The translations under genes and the position numbers were made by a program. From assembly GCF_002153375.1 (NCBI RefSeq), contig NZ_MTBQ01000002.1, positions 622,223-686,222 of the forward strand: a stretch of DNA of 64,000 bases, written 5' to 3'. How positions within the stretch are numbered: the stretch's first letter is position 1; every line of letters starts with the position of its first letter. Below are positions 52,091-61,532 of the stretch, one piece after another. The notes beneath the pieces are model-generated. The model saw only the letters and a program-made list of their open reading frames with translations. It was not told the origin of the DNA and did not search any database. The DNA comes from Oceanobacillus rekensis. GTDB lineage: Bacteria > Bacillota > Bacilli > Bacillales > Amphibacillaceae.

Positions 52091-53149
52091 ATGGCTAAAG
52101 CTAATCAGGACTTTTTATTGGAATTATTAAAGACACCGTCTCCATCAAGTATGGAAATGGAAATTCAGAAAAAGTGGATCAACTATGTGAAAGATTTCGC
52201 TGATGAAATACGCACAGATAATGCCGGAAATGCAATTGGTGTATTAAATCCAGATGCGCCATTTAAAATATTGCTTGCAGGACACTGTGATGAGATTGCA
52301 CTAGTAGTGAATCGGATAGATGAGAATGGCTATTTGCATTTTGATAAAATGGGTGGAATAAATCCAAAAGCTGCAGTTGGAATGCGTGTAACAGTACTTG
52401 GTTTTAATGGAAATGTTACAGGAGTGATTGGTGTTAATGCCCAACATCACGGTGGTTTGAAAAATGATTATGGTCTTGAGGATCTATTTATCGATTGCGG
52501 CTATAATTCAAAAGAGGAAGCTAAGGCATATATTCAAATCGGTGATCTTTGTGTATATAAAACAGAACCTGAGATTTTAATGGATCGTTATGTTGCAGGC
52601 AGGGGACTTGATAACCGGACAGGAGCATTTATCGTTGCAGAGGTTTTAAAACGTCTTTCTGAAAAGGACGTAAAGGTAGGCGTTTATGCTGCAAGCACGG
52701 TCAATGAGGAAACGAATATGGGTGGAGCATATTTTGCAGCGGCTGGTATCGAACCGACAATGGCAATAGCTTGTGATGTGACATTTGCAACCGATTATCC
52801 TGGCGTTAATAAAAATAAATATGGCGATATCACACTTGATGGTGGTCCAGTACTAGCAAAAGGTGCACCAATTAATATTAAAATTAATCAATTGCTTGAA
52901 CGAACTGCCAAAAAGCTGAATATGGATGTCCAATATGAGCTTACACCGAGAATGACCGGTACAGATGCAGATAAGATGAGATTAACTGGCAAGGGAGTTC
53001 CTGTTTCATTAGTATCCTTGCCATTACGTTATATGCACTCACCAGTGGAAACAGCAAGTTTTAAAGATATAGAAGAGGAAATTGACTTAATTGTCACGAT
53101 GATTGCTGATATGACTGGAGAAGAAAGTCTAAATCCACTGGAGGATTAA
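52091..53149 (+). CDS. M42-family metal aminopeptidase
   Basis: A 352-aa tetrahedral aminopeptidase/endoglucanase-family M42 protein. The dinuclear metal ligands are visible: AGHCDEIALVV (His, with Asp), RGLDNRTGAF (Asp), VNEETNMGG (catalytic Glu and ligand), ACDVTFATDYPG (Asp) and RYMHSPVE (His). It trims peptides in the cytoplasm. Homologues in B. subtilis are YsdC, YtoP and YhfE. Start ATG follows CGAGGAGGTACAGTGG. Confidence 0.92.
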   Translation: MAKANQDFLLELLKTPSPSSMEMEIQKKWINYVKDFADEIRTDNAGNAIGVLNPDAPFKILLAGHCDEIALVVNRIDENGYLHFDKMGGINPKAAVGMRVTVLGFNGNVTGVIGVNAQHHGGLKNDYGLEDLFIDCGYNSKEEAKAYIQIGDLCVYKTEPEILMDRYVAGRGLDNRTGAFIVAEVLKRLSEKDVKVGVYAASTVNEETNMGGAYFAAAGIEPTMAIACDVTFATDYPGVNKNKYGDITLDGGPVLAKGAPINIKINQLLERTAKKLNMDVQYELTPRMTGTDADKMRLTGKGVPVSLVSLPLRYMHSPVETASFKDIEEEIDLIVTMIADMTGEESLNPLED

Positions 53150-53157
53150 CCAGAACA

Positions 53158-53402
53158 AAAGCTTAAAGCTAGGTTAGCGACGTATGGACAATCCTTTAGC
53201 CGCGGAGATAAAGGAAACCGGGGGCCTACAGGAAATAGGTCAGTTCGGTGTTGCGACTAATGTTTTCGGTGGGGCGAATAAGTGCAGTCCCAGGACGTCG
53301 CGTTTTTAACCGAATATCCTTTTAATTTACCGATGTTGAGTTAGATCACAGAGGGTGAGGGAAGTCCAATACGCTTCAGCGCTGGAGCTAGCTGGACGCG
53401 GC
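53158..53402. repeat. Dispersed intergenic repeat, family C (copy 2, inverted)
   Basis: It starts AAAGCTTAAAGCTAGGTTAG and ends CAGCGCTGGAGCTAGCTGGA, the inverse of the ends at 32126-32370. The core TTTTCGGTGGGGCGAATAAG and TGCAGTCCCAGGACG lies at about 53267-53296. It lies between the M42 gene and its terminator, so it is transcribed with that gene. Confidence 0.76.
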
Positions 53403-53458
53403 TGTTTATGTCAGTGAATGAACTGTTGCTAAATTTTTATATTTAATTCATTGTTTAG

Positions 53459-53498
53459 AAAGCCGATAAACTCCCTTGAAGAGTTTATCGGTTTTTTG
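53459..53498 (+). terminator. Terminator after M42 gene and repeat C
   Basis: AAAGCCGATAAACTC pairs with GAGTTTATCGGTTTT, followed by T residues. Confidence 0.88.
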
Positions 53499-53582
53499 AT
53501 AGCAGGTTATTCAGAAATTTACCTCTTGCAATCATAGGAATATATAGTATACTATAAGTGTACAATTAAATAATCGATTCCA

Positions 53583-53724
53583 ATCTTCGGGGCAGGGTGA
53601 AATTCCCGACCGGCGGTGATAAGCATGAATGCTTAAAGTCCGCGAACCTATGGCAGCTTTGCTATACGGTTGACCTGGTGTAATTCCAGGACCGACAGTT
53701 ACAGTCTGGATGGGAGAAGATGTC
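53583..53724 (+). promoter_or_regulatory. FMN riboswitch (RFN element)
   Basis: All RFN blocks are present in order: CTTCGGGGCAGGGTGAAATT, CCCGACCGGCGGTGATAAGC, AAGTCCGCGAACC, GGTTGACCTGGTGTAATTCC, GGACCGACAGTTACAGTCTG and GATGGGAGAAGATG. It lies before ribU, a usual target, so FMN should shut the gene off. Confidence 0.97.
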
Positions 53725-53772
53725 GTGCCTTACTTGATGTGATTAGTCACATCATTATTTGCCGGTGAATTT

Positions 53773-53811
53773 ATAACCCTAAAGCCCTTATTTGCTTTAG
53801 GGTTTTTGTGA
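53773..53811 (+). terminator. FMN-riboswitch-controlled terminator
   Basis: AACCCTAAAGC pairs with GCTTTAGGGTT, followed by TTTT. It lies between the RFN element and ribU. Confidence 0.9.
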
Positions 53812-53875
53812 TTTTTCGGATTTTAGGCGGTATTCCTTCATTACGAGTGCGGAATCGATCAAATGAAGGAGGAAT

Positions 53876-54466
53876 ATGATGATGCAAAATTCAACCAAGC
53901 GATCATCAAATTTATTAAAACTTATTATTTTAGCATTACTGGGAACCATCTCTCTCGTATTATTCTTTATTAATTTCCCATTACCATTTTTACCACCATA
54001 CTTGAAAATTGATTTTAGTGATGTACCGGCATTAATGGCCTCACTAATATTCTCACCAATTGCAGGTGTTATTGTTGTAGCGGTAAAAAATATTCTTTAT
54101 TTAGCAGTATCTGGAGCGGGAGACCCAATTGGGGTTGCAGCAAATTTCCTTGCTGGCGTCATGTTTGTCGTACCGGTTTCAATTCTTTATCATAAATTCA
54201 GAGGTACAAAAAGTGTCGTATCAGGTTTAATCGCAGGAACAATTATTATGGCTGTAGGAATGAGTGTACTCAATTATTTCTTTGTTCTACCCGCATATAG
54301 TTGGTTTATGGGTTGGGAAATGACAGATCATGTGATTTGGACATCTGTATTGGTAGGTGTACTGCCATTCAATATAATTAAAGGCATTGTCATTGCGTTG
54401 TTATTTGTTCCGCTATATATCAAAATGCGCAGCTGGATAGAAAATCAACAAGCAAAATTTATATAG
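53876..54466 (+). CDS. ribU: Riboflavin transporter, ECF S component
   Basis: A 196-aa membrane protein with about six helices. It has FPLPFLPPYLKIDFSDVPAL (the RibU substrate-site region), FSPIAGVIVVAVKNILYL and GDPIGVAANFLAGVMF. It binds riboflavin and works with the shared EcfAA'T module, encoded elsewhere. ATG follows GAAGGAGGAATATG. The FMN riboswitch upstream confirms the substrate. Confidence 0.95.
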   Translation: MMMQNSTKRSSNLLKLIILALLGTISLVLFFINFPLPFLPPYLKIDFSDVPALMASLIFSPIAGVIVVAVKNILYLAVSGAGDPIGVAANFLAGVMFVVPVSILYHKFRGTKSVVSGLIAGTIIMAVGMSVLNYFFVLPAYSWFMGWEMTDHVIWTSVLVGVLPFNIIKGIVIALLFVPLYIKMRSWIENQQAKFI

Positions 54467-54473
54467 AATAAAT

Positions 54474-54506
54474 AAAAAGCTAATCTCAGACGAGATTAGC
54501 TTTTTA
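54474..54506 (+). terminator. ribU terminator
   Basis: AAAAAGCTAATCTC pairs with GAGATTAGCTTTTT around a 4-nt loop. Confidence 0.92.
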
Positions 54507-54550
54507 AATTCAACCAAAAGGTCATCCTCATATTAAAGGGGGGACCTATT

Positions 54551-54907
54551 TTATTCCTCTTCTTCCACTAAATTCCTCGCAATCGGCATAACTTCTAGCC
54601 GCTCTTCGGGGATTGGTTTCCCTGATTTTTCGCTGAGACCGTAAGTACCGTCATCTATGCGTCCTAGTGCATCATCAATTTCTTTTAGCCGATCCTCACG
54701 CATGAGGTTCAAACCAGCATCACGCTGTTGTTCAAATTGCTCTGTACCCATGTCTGCCGGGTGGTTGTCGAAATTTGCAAGCTCCTGAATTGATTCATTA
54801 GGTCCTTGATTAGGAACCGATTCTATTTCCTGTTCCGTTTCTTTTCTCATTTGTAAGAGTTTTTCCTTAAAATATGCAAGCTTTTCTTTGCTAAGTTGAT
54901 TACTCAT
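54551..54907 (-). CDS. DksA/TraR-like (YteA-type) protein lacking the zinc finger
   Basis: About 118 aa. A coiled-coil N-terminal half (LSKEKLAYFKEKLLQMRKET) is followed by ELANFDNHPADMGTEQFEQQRD and the YGLSEKSGKPIPEERLEVMP segment. This last part aligns with the C4 zinc finger region of TraR/DksA-type proteins, but the cysteines are gone (YGLS where YGIC is usual). This resembles YteA/YocK of B. subtilis. The role is unknown; RNA polymerase secondary-channel binding is a guess. ATG at 54907 follows GAAAGGAAGGATGG; longer frames lack a site. Confidence 0.85.
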   Translation of the reverse strand: MSNQLSKEKLAYFKEKLLQMRKETEQEIESVPNQGPNESIQELANFDNHPADMGTEQFEQQRDAGLNLMREDRLKEIDDALGRIDDGTYGLSEKSGKPIPEERLEVMPIARNLVEEEE

Positions 54908-54963
54908 TATTCCATCCTTCCTTTCAGTTGGAGGGGCTAAGTTCAAGTCGCATTCTTATTTGT

Positions 54964-55899
54964 TTAAATCAGCGCCGCAAAAAGTAGTGAAATACCTAAA
55001 AGAAATCCGTAAAATGTGTTTGTTTTTGCAGTTGCTACCATCGCAGGCATCATTTCAATGGCTTCTGTTTTTCCACGGAATTTTCGGATTGCATCACTTG
55101 CTTTTATCATACTAATGAATGTAATGATTGACCATAGTGGTAAAATACCGATGATAATTAAGACAGCAGTGATTACATAGGCAATAATCATTGAAACAGC
55201 AAGCAATGTAATTGATTTTTCCCTACCAATCAAAACAGCAATTGTTTTTCTGCCGCCTATTTTGTCTCCATCACGATCACGAATATTATTAGACAAATTG
55301 ATACTACCAATGAAAATAGTGATCGGAATGGAAATCCATATCATGTCTGCCGTGATTGTTGCCGTTTGAATAAAATAAGTAATGCCAATAATTACCGATC
55401 CCATAATTACTCCCGAGAAAAGTTCACCGAATGGGGTATAAGAAATTGGAATCGGGCCTCCAGTATATAAATAACCGAATGCCATACAAACTAAACCAAC
55501 TACTGCGATCCACCAGCTTGAAGCAATACAAATATAGATACCGATCAAAAGGGCAATACCATAGAAGGCAAATGCGAGATTCCGAATTTTTTTAGGTGCA
55601 ATCCCATCCCTGACAATGGTTCCGCCGATACCAACTGATTCATCTGTATCCAAACCGAGAACAAAATCGAAGTATTCATTAAACATATTTGTTGCTGCTT
55701 GGATGAGCAACGATGCAACTAACATGGCTATAAATAAAAGCCAATTAATGGAACCTTCATTGAAGGCGATCATTGTTCCAACAAAAACAGGAACAAAAGA
55801 TGCTGTAAGTGTATGTGGACGTACTAATCGCCACCAAACGTGAAAACCATCACGTTCATTTAATACTTGCTTTATTGTCGAATTATCTTTCGATTGCAT
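54964..55899 (-). CDS. menA: 1,4-dihydroxy-2-naphthoate polyprenyltransferase
   Basis: A 311-aa UbiA-family enzyme that attaches the isoprenoid chain to DHNA, giving demethylmenaquinone. It has eight to nine helices and the Asp-rich motifs NMFNEYFDFVLGLDTDES (first) and SNNIRDRDGDKIGGRKT (second), plus RLVRPHTLTASFVPVFVG near the start. The start ATG at 55899 follows AGGGGGAACG; a longer frame has no site. It is divergent from menF, so the quinone genes flank a 190-nt control region. Confidence 0.94.
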   Translation of the reverse strand: MQSKDNSTIKQVLNERDGFHVWWRLVRPHTLTASFVPVFVGTMIAFNEGSINWLLFIAMLVASLLIQAATNMFNEYFDFVLGLDTDESVGIGGTIVRDGIAPKKIRNLAFAFYGIALLIGIYICIASSWWIAVVGLVCMAFGYLYTGGPIPISYTPFGELFSGVIMGSVIIGITYFIQTATITADMIWISIPITIFIGSINLSNNIRDRDGDKIGGRKTIAVLIGREKSITLLAVSMIIAYVITAVLIIIGILPLWSIITFISMIKASDAIRKFRGKTEAIEMMPAMVATAKTNTFYGFLLGISLLFAALI

Positions 55900-56090
55900 G
55901 TATCCGTTCCCCCTGATTTTTATATCAACCATATTAATATTAGGTAAATAAAAGAAGCGTGTCAATCAATTCCGGCAGTTCTACTGTCGATTTTTGTAGA
56001 AACGGAAGGCTTTTCTTGAGAAAGTAATGAAAAGAGCTTAAAATGAGATAGGATATCTCTGACTTCAGGATATGACGGAGGTTTATATAG

Positions 56091-57482
56091 ATGATTGAAA
56101 TCAAAGAACAGCAAGTAGCATCCATCCTTGATGAGGTTATTCAAGGGCTTCAGAAAGAAGAGGACTCGAGACTTGTCAGTATAACTAAAAGAATAGAAGA
56201 AACGGATCCTTTATCTTTCTTTCGTGCTGCTAAACAATTCGGAGAAGATCGTACATTTTGGACAAGCTCATCCCAAAAGCTTTGGCTTGTAGGAGCGGGA
56301 AGGGCACACCAAATCAGTTCAGATTACTCCCGTTTTGAAGAGACAGAAAAACAATGGGACCAAGTACTAGAGAAGGCATTCGTTCATAATCCATATGAAA
56401 TTCCAGGGACAGGGCTTGTTGCTCTTGGTGGTTTGTCTTTTGATCCAAAAAAGAAACCAACCAAATTATGGAATAAATTCAAACCGAGCCATTTTACAAT
56501 TCCTAAATTTCTATTGACGAAATATGATAATAGATATTATTTTACAATAAATGTGTCTGTGAATAAAAATGATCATGCTAAACAACTGGCAGATGAACTC
56601 CATATAATGGAAAAACAATTGATGGTAAGTTATGTAGAAATGACAGATGAACTAACCATTACAAATGAACTTGAGATTGACCCGGAAGAATGGAAATCCA
56701 GTGTTCAAAAAGCAATGGAGGAAATTACACATGGCAGTGTAAAAAAAATAGTTTTGGCACGTGAAGTCCGTCTGAAGTTCGATCGGGAAGTAAATATCTC
56801 AACCGTTTTAACCAATCTATTAAAGACACAGCCTAACAGCTATATTTTCGCTTATGAAATTGACGAAGACTGCTTTGTGGGAGCGACACCCGAAAGACTT
56901 GTAAAGCTTGAAGGAAACAAGCTTTTATCAACATGTCTCGCAGGTACAGCCCCGCGTGGCAATACCAAAATAGAGGATTTGAAGTTTGCTGATCGACTGT
57001 TGAACGATGAGAAGAATCGAGAGGAACATCATTTTGTTGTGAAAATGATCAAACAGGCAATTAATGATTATTGTACAGATATAACTATTCCGGATAAGCC
57101 TGTTGTGTATCCTTTACGGAATTTACAGCATTTATATACACCAGTAACAGCAAATATAAAGAAAAGCTACAGTATTTTCGATATCATTAAGCAATTACAT
57201 CCAACACCAGCGCTTGGTGGAACACCGCGAGAAGAATCACTTGCATTCATCCGTAAGCATGAACAATTGGATCGCGGTTGGTATGGAGCGCCAATTGGCT
57301 GGATGGATAGTAATCATAATGGAGAGTTTGCTGTAGCCATTCGCTCTTCTCTCATTCAACGTGATGTGGCATCCCTTTTCGCAGGGTGTGGGGTAGTAAA
57401 AGATTCTGATCCTGAAAGTGAATATGAAGAAACGAAAATTAAGTTTATGCCGATGTTATCTGTTTTGGGAGGCAAAAAATAA
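56091..57482 (+). CDS. menF: Isochorismate synthase
   Basis: A 463-aa chorismate-using enzyme, first of the menaquinone branch. The C-terminal domain has VKKIVLAREVRLKF, ANSYIFAYEIDEDCFVGATP (approximate), LVKLEGNKLLSTCLAGTAPR, HPTPALGGTPREESLAFI and RGWYGAPIGWMDSNHNGEF. Length and motifs fit MenF/DhbC; the following menD shows it is the menaquinone form. ATG is preceded by ATGACGGAGGTTTATATAG. menD starts at the base after its stop. Confidence 0.94.
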   Translation: MIEIKEQQVASILDEVIQGLQKEEDSRLVSITKRIEETDPLSFFRAAKQFGEDRTFWTSSSQKLWLVGAGRAHQISSDYSRFEETEKQWDQVLEKAFVHNPYEIPGTGLVALGGLSFDPKKKPTKLWNKFKPSHFTIPKFLLTKYDNRYYFTINVSVNKNDHAKQLADELHIMEKQLMVSYVEMTDELTITNELEIDPEEWKSSVQKAMEEITHGSVKKIVLAREVRLKFDREVNISTVLTNLLKTQPNSYIFAYEIDEDCFVGATPERLVKLEGNKLLSTCLAGTAPRGNTKIEDLKFADRLLNDEKNREEHHFVVKMIKQAINDYCTDITIPDKPVVYPLRNLQHLYTPVTANIKKSYSIFDIIKQLHPTPALGGTPREESLAFIRKHEQLDRGWYGAPIGWMDSNHNGEFAVAIRSSLIQRDVASLFAGCGVVKDSDPESEYEETKIKFMPMLSVLGGKK

Positions 57483-59231
57483 ATGAATCATACAGAAACA
57501 TTATCAAGATATACAGCAAATTTTGTAGATGAATTAATAAAAAGTGGTGTAACGGATGTTGTTATTTCACCAGGATCCCGTTCTACACCACTTGCATTGA
57601 CATTTACGGAGCATCCACGGGTTAAAGAATGGGTGATTATCGATGAACGTTCTGCAGCTTTTTTTGCAATGGGGATAGCGAAGCAAAAAAATCTTCCTGT
57701 AGCTCTTGTATGTACATCAGGAACAGCTGCAGCGAATTATTTTCCTGCGATTGTGGAAGCACATTACAGCAGGGTACCGCTCATTGTCCTTACAGCTGAT
57801 CGCCCTCATGAATTAAGGGATGTTGGTGCGCCACAGGCAATTGAACAAATAAAATTATATGGCGATTATGCAAAATGGTTTCATGAAATGGCCTTACCAG
57901 AAGGCTCCCCGGAAATGTTTCATTACGCAAGAAATAAAGCAGCAAGGGCGGTATATATGGCTCAGGAAGGAAATCCCGGACCGGTACATTTAAACTTTCC
58001 TTTCCGGGAACCGCTGAATCCAGACTTTTCTTTGGAAAATTTATGGGAATCCCCAACTGGACAGCAACGTACGCAATCGGTTAATCCAGTGCTTGACGGT
58101 AAAAAACGTTTGGCAAAGCAACAGGTTCAGGAGCTTGTAGATAAACTTGGGACTGGCCAAAAAGGTGTCATTGTATGTGGTCCGCAAACAGATCCGGAAT
58201 TTGCCTCTGCTGTAACGGAACTTGCAAGTATTTGGGGTCTCCCGGTTTTGGCGGATCCACTATCACAGGTACGCACAGGTAGCCATCATAAAGATCAGGT
58301 TATCGAATCATATGATGCTTTTTTAAGGAATGAATCGATTCGTGCTAAGTTAAAGCCGGATTATATTATTCGCTTTGGTGCCATGCCTGTTTCCAAGGCA
58401 TATCTTTATTATGTGAAGGAACATAAGGACCAGGAGCAATATTTGGTGGAAAATTATACGGGATACAGGGAACCAACAGGAAATGTAACAGAATTCATTT
58501 TTGCGGATCCGGTAATGCTCTGTGAGGATTTAGTTGCAGAATCAGCCGCCATTGATGTTGATACAGGGTGGTTGAACATCTGGCAGGAAATGAATAGTAT
58601 TTCGAAAAAACATTTGCTGAGTGGTGTAGAAACCGCGATTACAGAAGGGGAAGTTGTCAGAGGTTTATGTGACGTCATCCCGGAAGACAGCACATTGTAT
58701 GTTGGCAACAGCATGGCAATCCGTGATGTGGATTCATTCTTATTGACGACACATAAGCATATGTCCATACTTGCCAACCGCGGTGCAAATGGGATTGATG
58801 GGATGGTTTCAAGTGGTGTCGGAGCGGCAACAGCAGGCAAGCCAGTTACATTATTATTAGGTGATTTGTCCTTTTTCCATGATATGAACGGACTGTTGGC
58901 AGCGAAGCATTATAAACTTAATATCACTATTTTGCTCGTCAACAATAATGGTGGAGGGATTTTCTCATTTCTGTCCCAGTCAAGCGACAAAAGGCATTTT
59001 GAAGCACTGTTCGGCACACCAATGGATATTGAATTTGAAAAGGCCATCACCATGTACGGTGGAGAGTATGCTCAGGCAACAACAGAGGATCAATTAAAGG
59101 AACTGCTTTATATAAGTTACCAACACGTGGGTCTTTCTGTCATTGAAGTAAAAACAGATCGATCTGAAAATGTGGAATGGCATCGGGCTATATGGAATGC
59201 GATTGAGAAGGAAATACAAGAAGGGGACTGA
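57483..59231 (+). CDS. menD: SEPHCHC synthase
   Basis: A 582-aa ThDP-dependent enzyme that joins 2-oxoglutarate to isochorismate. Features are VVISPGSRSTPLALTF, the ThDP glutamate in FFAMGIAKQ/VCTSGTAAANYFPAIVEAH, and the metal-binding GDLSFFHDMNGLLA with NNNGGGIFSFL. The start codon directly follows the menF stop (TAAATG), with GGGAGGC upstream. Translational coupling is likely. Confidence 0.96.
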   Translation: MNHTETLSRYTANFVDELIKSGVTDVVISPGSRSTPLALTFTEHPRVKEWVIIDERSAAFFAMGIAKQKNLPVALVCTSGTAAANYFPAIVEAHYSRVPLIVLTADRPHELRDVGAPQAIEQIKLYGDYAKWFHEMALPEGSPEMFHYARNKAARAVYMAQEGNPGPVHLNFPFREPLNPDFSLENLWESPTGQQRTQSVNPVLDGKKRLAKQQVQELVDKLGTGQKGVIVCGPQTDPEFASAVTELASIWGLPVLADPLSQVRTGSHHKDQVIESYDAFLRNESIRAKLKPDYIIRFGAMPVSKAYLYYVKEHKDQEQYLVENYTGYREPTGNVTEFIFADPVMLCEDLVAESAAIDVDTGWLNIWQEMNSISKKHLLSGVETAITEGEVVRGLCDVIPEDSTLYVGNSMAIRDVDSFLLTTHKHMSILANRGANGIDGMVSSGVGAATAGKPVTLLLGDLSFFHDMNGLLAAKHYKLNITILLVNNNGGGIFSFLSQSSDKRHFEALFGTPMDIEFEKAITMYGGEYAQATTEDQLKELLYISYQHVGLSVIEVKTDRSENVEWHRAIWNAIEKEIQEGD

Positions 59232-59236
59232 TATTT

Positions 59237-60049
59237 TTGTATTTTTCCAAAGACAACAAAACCTATTATTATGAAGTACGTGGTGAAGGGTTTCCGGTTG
59301 TAATGTTGCACGGCTTTACGGGAAGTTCTGCAACTTGGCAGAACTTTATTGATAAGTGGGGCTCTGGCTATCAGATCATAACGATTGATTTACCAGGCCA
59401 TGGGAAAACAAGGACGCCTTCGTTACGTTCCATGGAGGAATGCTTACAGGACCTTAATAAACTGTTTCAGTCACTGGGATTGGAAACCTTTCATCTCTTG
59501 GGCTATTCCATGGGCGGCCGAACTGCTCTGTCATACACGATATTATATCCAGAACAGGTAAGCACATTAATTTTAGAAAGTGCATCACCTGGACTTGAAG
59601 ATGTTAAAGAGAGAAGGCTGCGCCAGAAAAATGATGAGATGCTTGCAATAAGAATCGAACAGGAAGGTGTTCCATCGTTTGTAGATTATTGGCAGGATAT
59701 TCCGTTGTTTCATTCACAAAAAAGTTTGCCACTTAAAGTTCAAAAAATAATCCGTTCAGAGCGGCTTTCCCAAACGAAAGAAGGGCTTTCGCTATCCCTA
59801 CGCACCATGGGAACAGGTAGCCAGTTGTCTCTATGGTCACGTCTTCGGACCCTGGATATGCCAGTACTTATGATTATCGGCGAACTTGATCCGAAGTTTG
59901 TAGCGATTAATAAAAAGATGCAAAGTAAATTGAAATCGGGTAATCTGAAGATATGTGAAGATGCAGGACATGCAATTCACGTGGAAAAACCCAGAAATTT
60001 TGGTAAGATGGTAATAGGGTTTTTAAATGGTACAACTAAACTTGATTGA
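59237..60049 (+). CDS. menH: SHCHC synthase, alpha/beta hydrolase
   Basis: A 270-aa alpha/beta hydrolase, with VVMLHGFTGSSATWQ, IDLPGHGKTRTP, nucleophile serine in LLGYSMGGRTAL (about residue 92) and the His in CEDAGHAIHVEKP near the end. MenH removes pyruvate from SEPHCHC. The start is TTG at 59237, a few bases after GAAGGGGACTG and the menD stop. Position in menF-D-H-B makes the function firm. Confidence 0.92.
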   Translation: MYFSKDNKTYYYEVRGEGFPVVMLHGFTGSSATWQNFIDKWGSGYQIITIDLPGHGKTRTPSLRSMEECLQDLNKLFQSLGLETFHLLGYSMGGRTALSYTILYPEQVSTLILESASPGLEDVKERRLRQKNDEMLAIRIEQEGVPSFVDYWQDIPLFHSQKSLPLKVQKIIRSERLSQTKEGLSLSLRTMGTGSQLSLWSRLRTLDMPVLMIIGELDPKFVAINKKMQSKLKSGNLKICEDAGHAIHVEKPRNFGKMVIGFLNGTTKLD

Positions 60050-60083
60050 AGAACTACATATTAATTATATTTAAGGGGGATTT

Positions 60084-60905
60084 ATGATGACTGTACAATG
60101 GCAAAATGTTAGAAACTATGAAGAAATTATTTATGAGAAATATAATGGAGTCGCAAAAATAACCATTAACCGTCCAGAAAAACGCAATGCTTTTACACCA
60201 CTGACTGTTCAGGAAATGATTGATGCGTTTGCAGATGCACGTGATGATTCTTCGATTGGCGTAATTGTCCTTGCAGGTGCAGGGGAGAAAGCATTCTGCT
60301 CCGGTGGTGACCAGTCTGTTCGTGGCCATGGTGGCTATGTTGGAACAGACAACATTCCACGTCTGAATGTATTAGATCTACAAAGTTTAATCCGTAAAAT
60401 TCCAAAACCAGTAATCGCTATGGTTTCCGGCTATGCAATCGGTGGGGGGCATGTACTGCATATTGTTTGTGATTTAACAATTGCTGCAGATAACGCTATT
60501 TTTGGACAAACCGGACCAAAAGTAGGAAGCTTTGACGCTGGATATGGTGCAGGCTACCTTGCACGCATGGTTGGACATAAACGTGCACGTGAGATTTGGT
60601 ACTTATGCCGTCAATACAACGCAGATGAAGCATATGAAATGGGTATGGTGAACAGTGTTGTTCCACTTGAGAAATTGGAAGAAGAAACATTGCAATGGTG
60701 TGAAGAAATTCTCGAAAAATCACCAACAGCACTTCGTTTCTTGAAAGCATCTTTCAATGCAGATACAGATGGACTAGCTGGTTTACAACAACTTGGCGGT
60801 GACGCAACATTACTTTATTACACATCAGAGGAAGCAAAAGAAGGCCGCGACGCTTTCAAAGAAAAAAGAAAACCGGATTTCAAACAATTTCCGCGTTTCC
60901 CTTGA
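60084..60905 (+). CDS. menB: 1,4-dihydroxy-2-naphthoyl-CoA synthase
   Basis: A 273-aa crotonase-family enzyme that cyclises o-succinylbenzoyl-CoA. It has [37 protein letters not shown] (a MenB-specific loop), [17 protein letters not shown] and [21 protein letters not shown]. Start ATG at 60084 follows AAGGGGGATTT. It is the last gene before a strong terminator; menE, which makes its substrate, is 630 nt further on. Confidence 0.96.
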   Translation: MMTVQWQNVRNYEEIIYEKYNGVAKITINRPEKRNAFTPLTVQEMIDAFADARDDSSIGVIVLAGAGEKAFCSGGDQSVRGHGGYVGTDNIPRLNVLDLQSLIRKIPKPVIAMVSGYAIGGGHVLHIVCDLTIAADNAIFGQTGPKVGSFDAGYGAGYLARMVGHKRAREIWYLCRQYNADEAYEMGMVNSVVPLEKLEEETLQWCEEILEKSPTALRFLKASFNADTDGLAGLQQLGGDATLLYYTSEEAKEGRDAFKEKRKPDFKQFPRFP

Positions 60906-60927
60906 TCTGAAATAGGTCGCACGATAC

Positions 60928-60962
60928 AAAAACCTTTGCTGACAAATAGCAAAGGTTTTTGA
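60928..60962 (+). terminator. menB terminator
   Basis: A perfect stem, AAAAACCTTTGCT with AGCAAAGGTTTTT. It ends the menF-D-H-B unit. Confidence 0.9.
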
Positions 60963-61035
60963 TTTTTTGTTTTGCGTAATGTTTTGCACTCCGGCTTGTA
61001 CTCGCCCTGCCGAAGATAATTGTTGCTTTGTAATT

Positions 61036-61356
61036 GTCGCAGAGTTGAGATAAAGTGCGACGTAATTGCTGGCTGTTATCCAAAAACATGCGCTTTTGCC
61101 GCCGTCCGTGATCGCTCTGGGCGGATGCAGACCTTAGGGCACGGCCTCAGCTCCGAAGAACCGAAAACCACTCTTCTGGTCTTCGGACAAGTGCTTTTCC
61201 CGCAGGACAAGGAGGGCTTCGGCAACATTTGCATCTTCGTAAGAAAATTGGTTTGTATTTCCGAGGAGTCACCGCCCAGAGCGGTGCCGAAGTTTCAACA
61301 CCATATTTACAGTAATCAACCAACAGATAGTTCGCAGTTTATAGATTTTGTGACAA
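61036..61356. repeat. Dispersed intergenic repeat, family A (copy 5)
   Basis: The left end GTCGCAGAGTTGAGATAAAG and GACGTAATTGCTGG is answered by the right end AATCAACCAACAGATAGTTC and GCAGTTTATAG. The interior repeats CCGCCGTCCGTGATCGCTCT, GGGCACGGCCTCAGC and GGAGTCACCGCCCAGAGCGG. It lies between menB and menE. Confidence 0.78.
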
Positions 61357-61532
61357 TACCAAACTCTTTTCGATGTCACAACCCATGGTGCATTCCTAAT
61401 CTCTTAGAAAACAGCTATGATTTTATATGAACACGTTATTGGTTCTGTCAGTGGGAGGATTGCTTAAATCAGCATCCGAACAGATGTGAAACCAAGCTCA
61501 CGATACATATATGCGAGGAGGATGAATATTAA

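Noticed and set aside
61020..61430. A 136-codon frame between menB and menE
   Set aside because: It is made of repeat family A sequence; matching copies elsewhere are not open in the same frame, so it is not coding.
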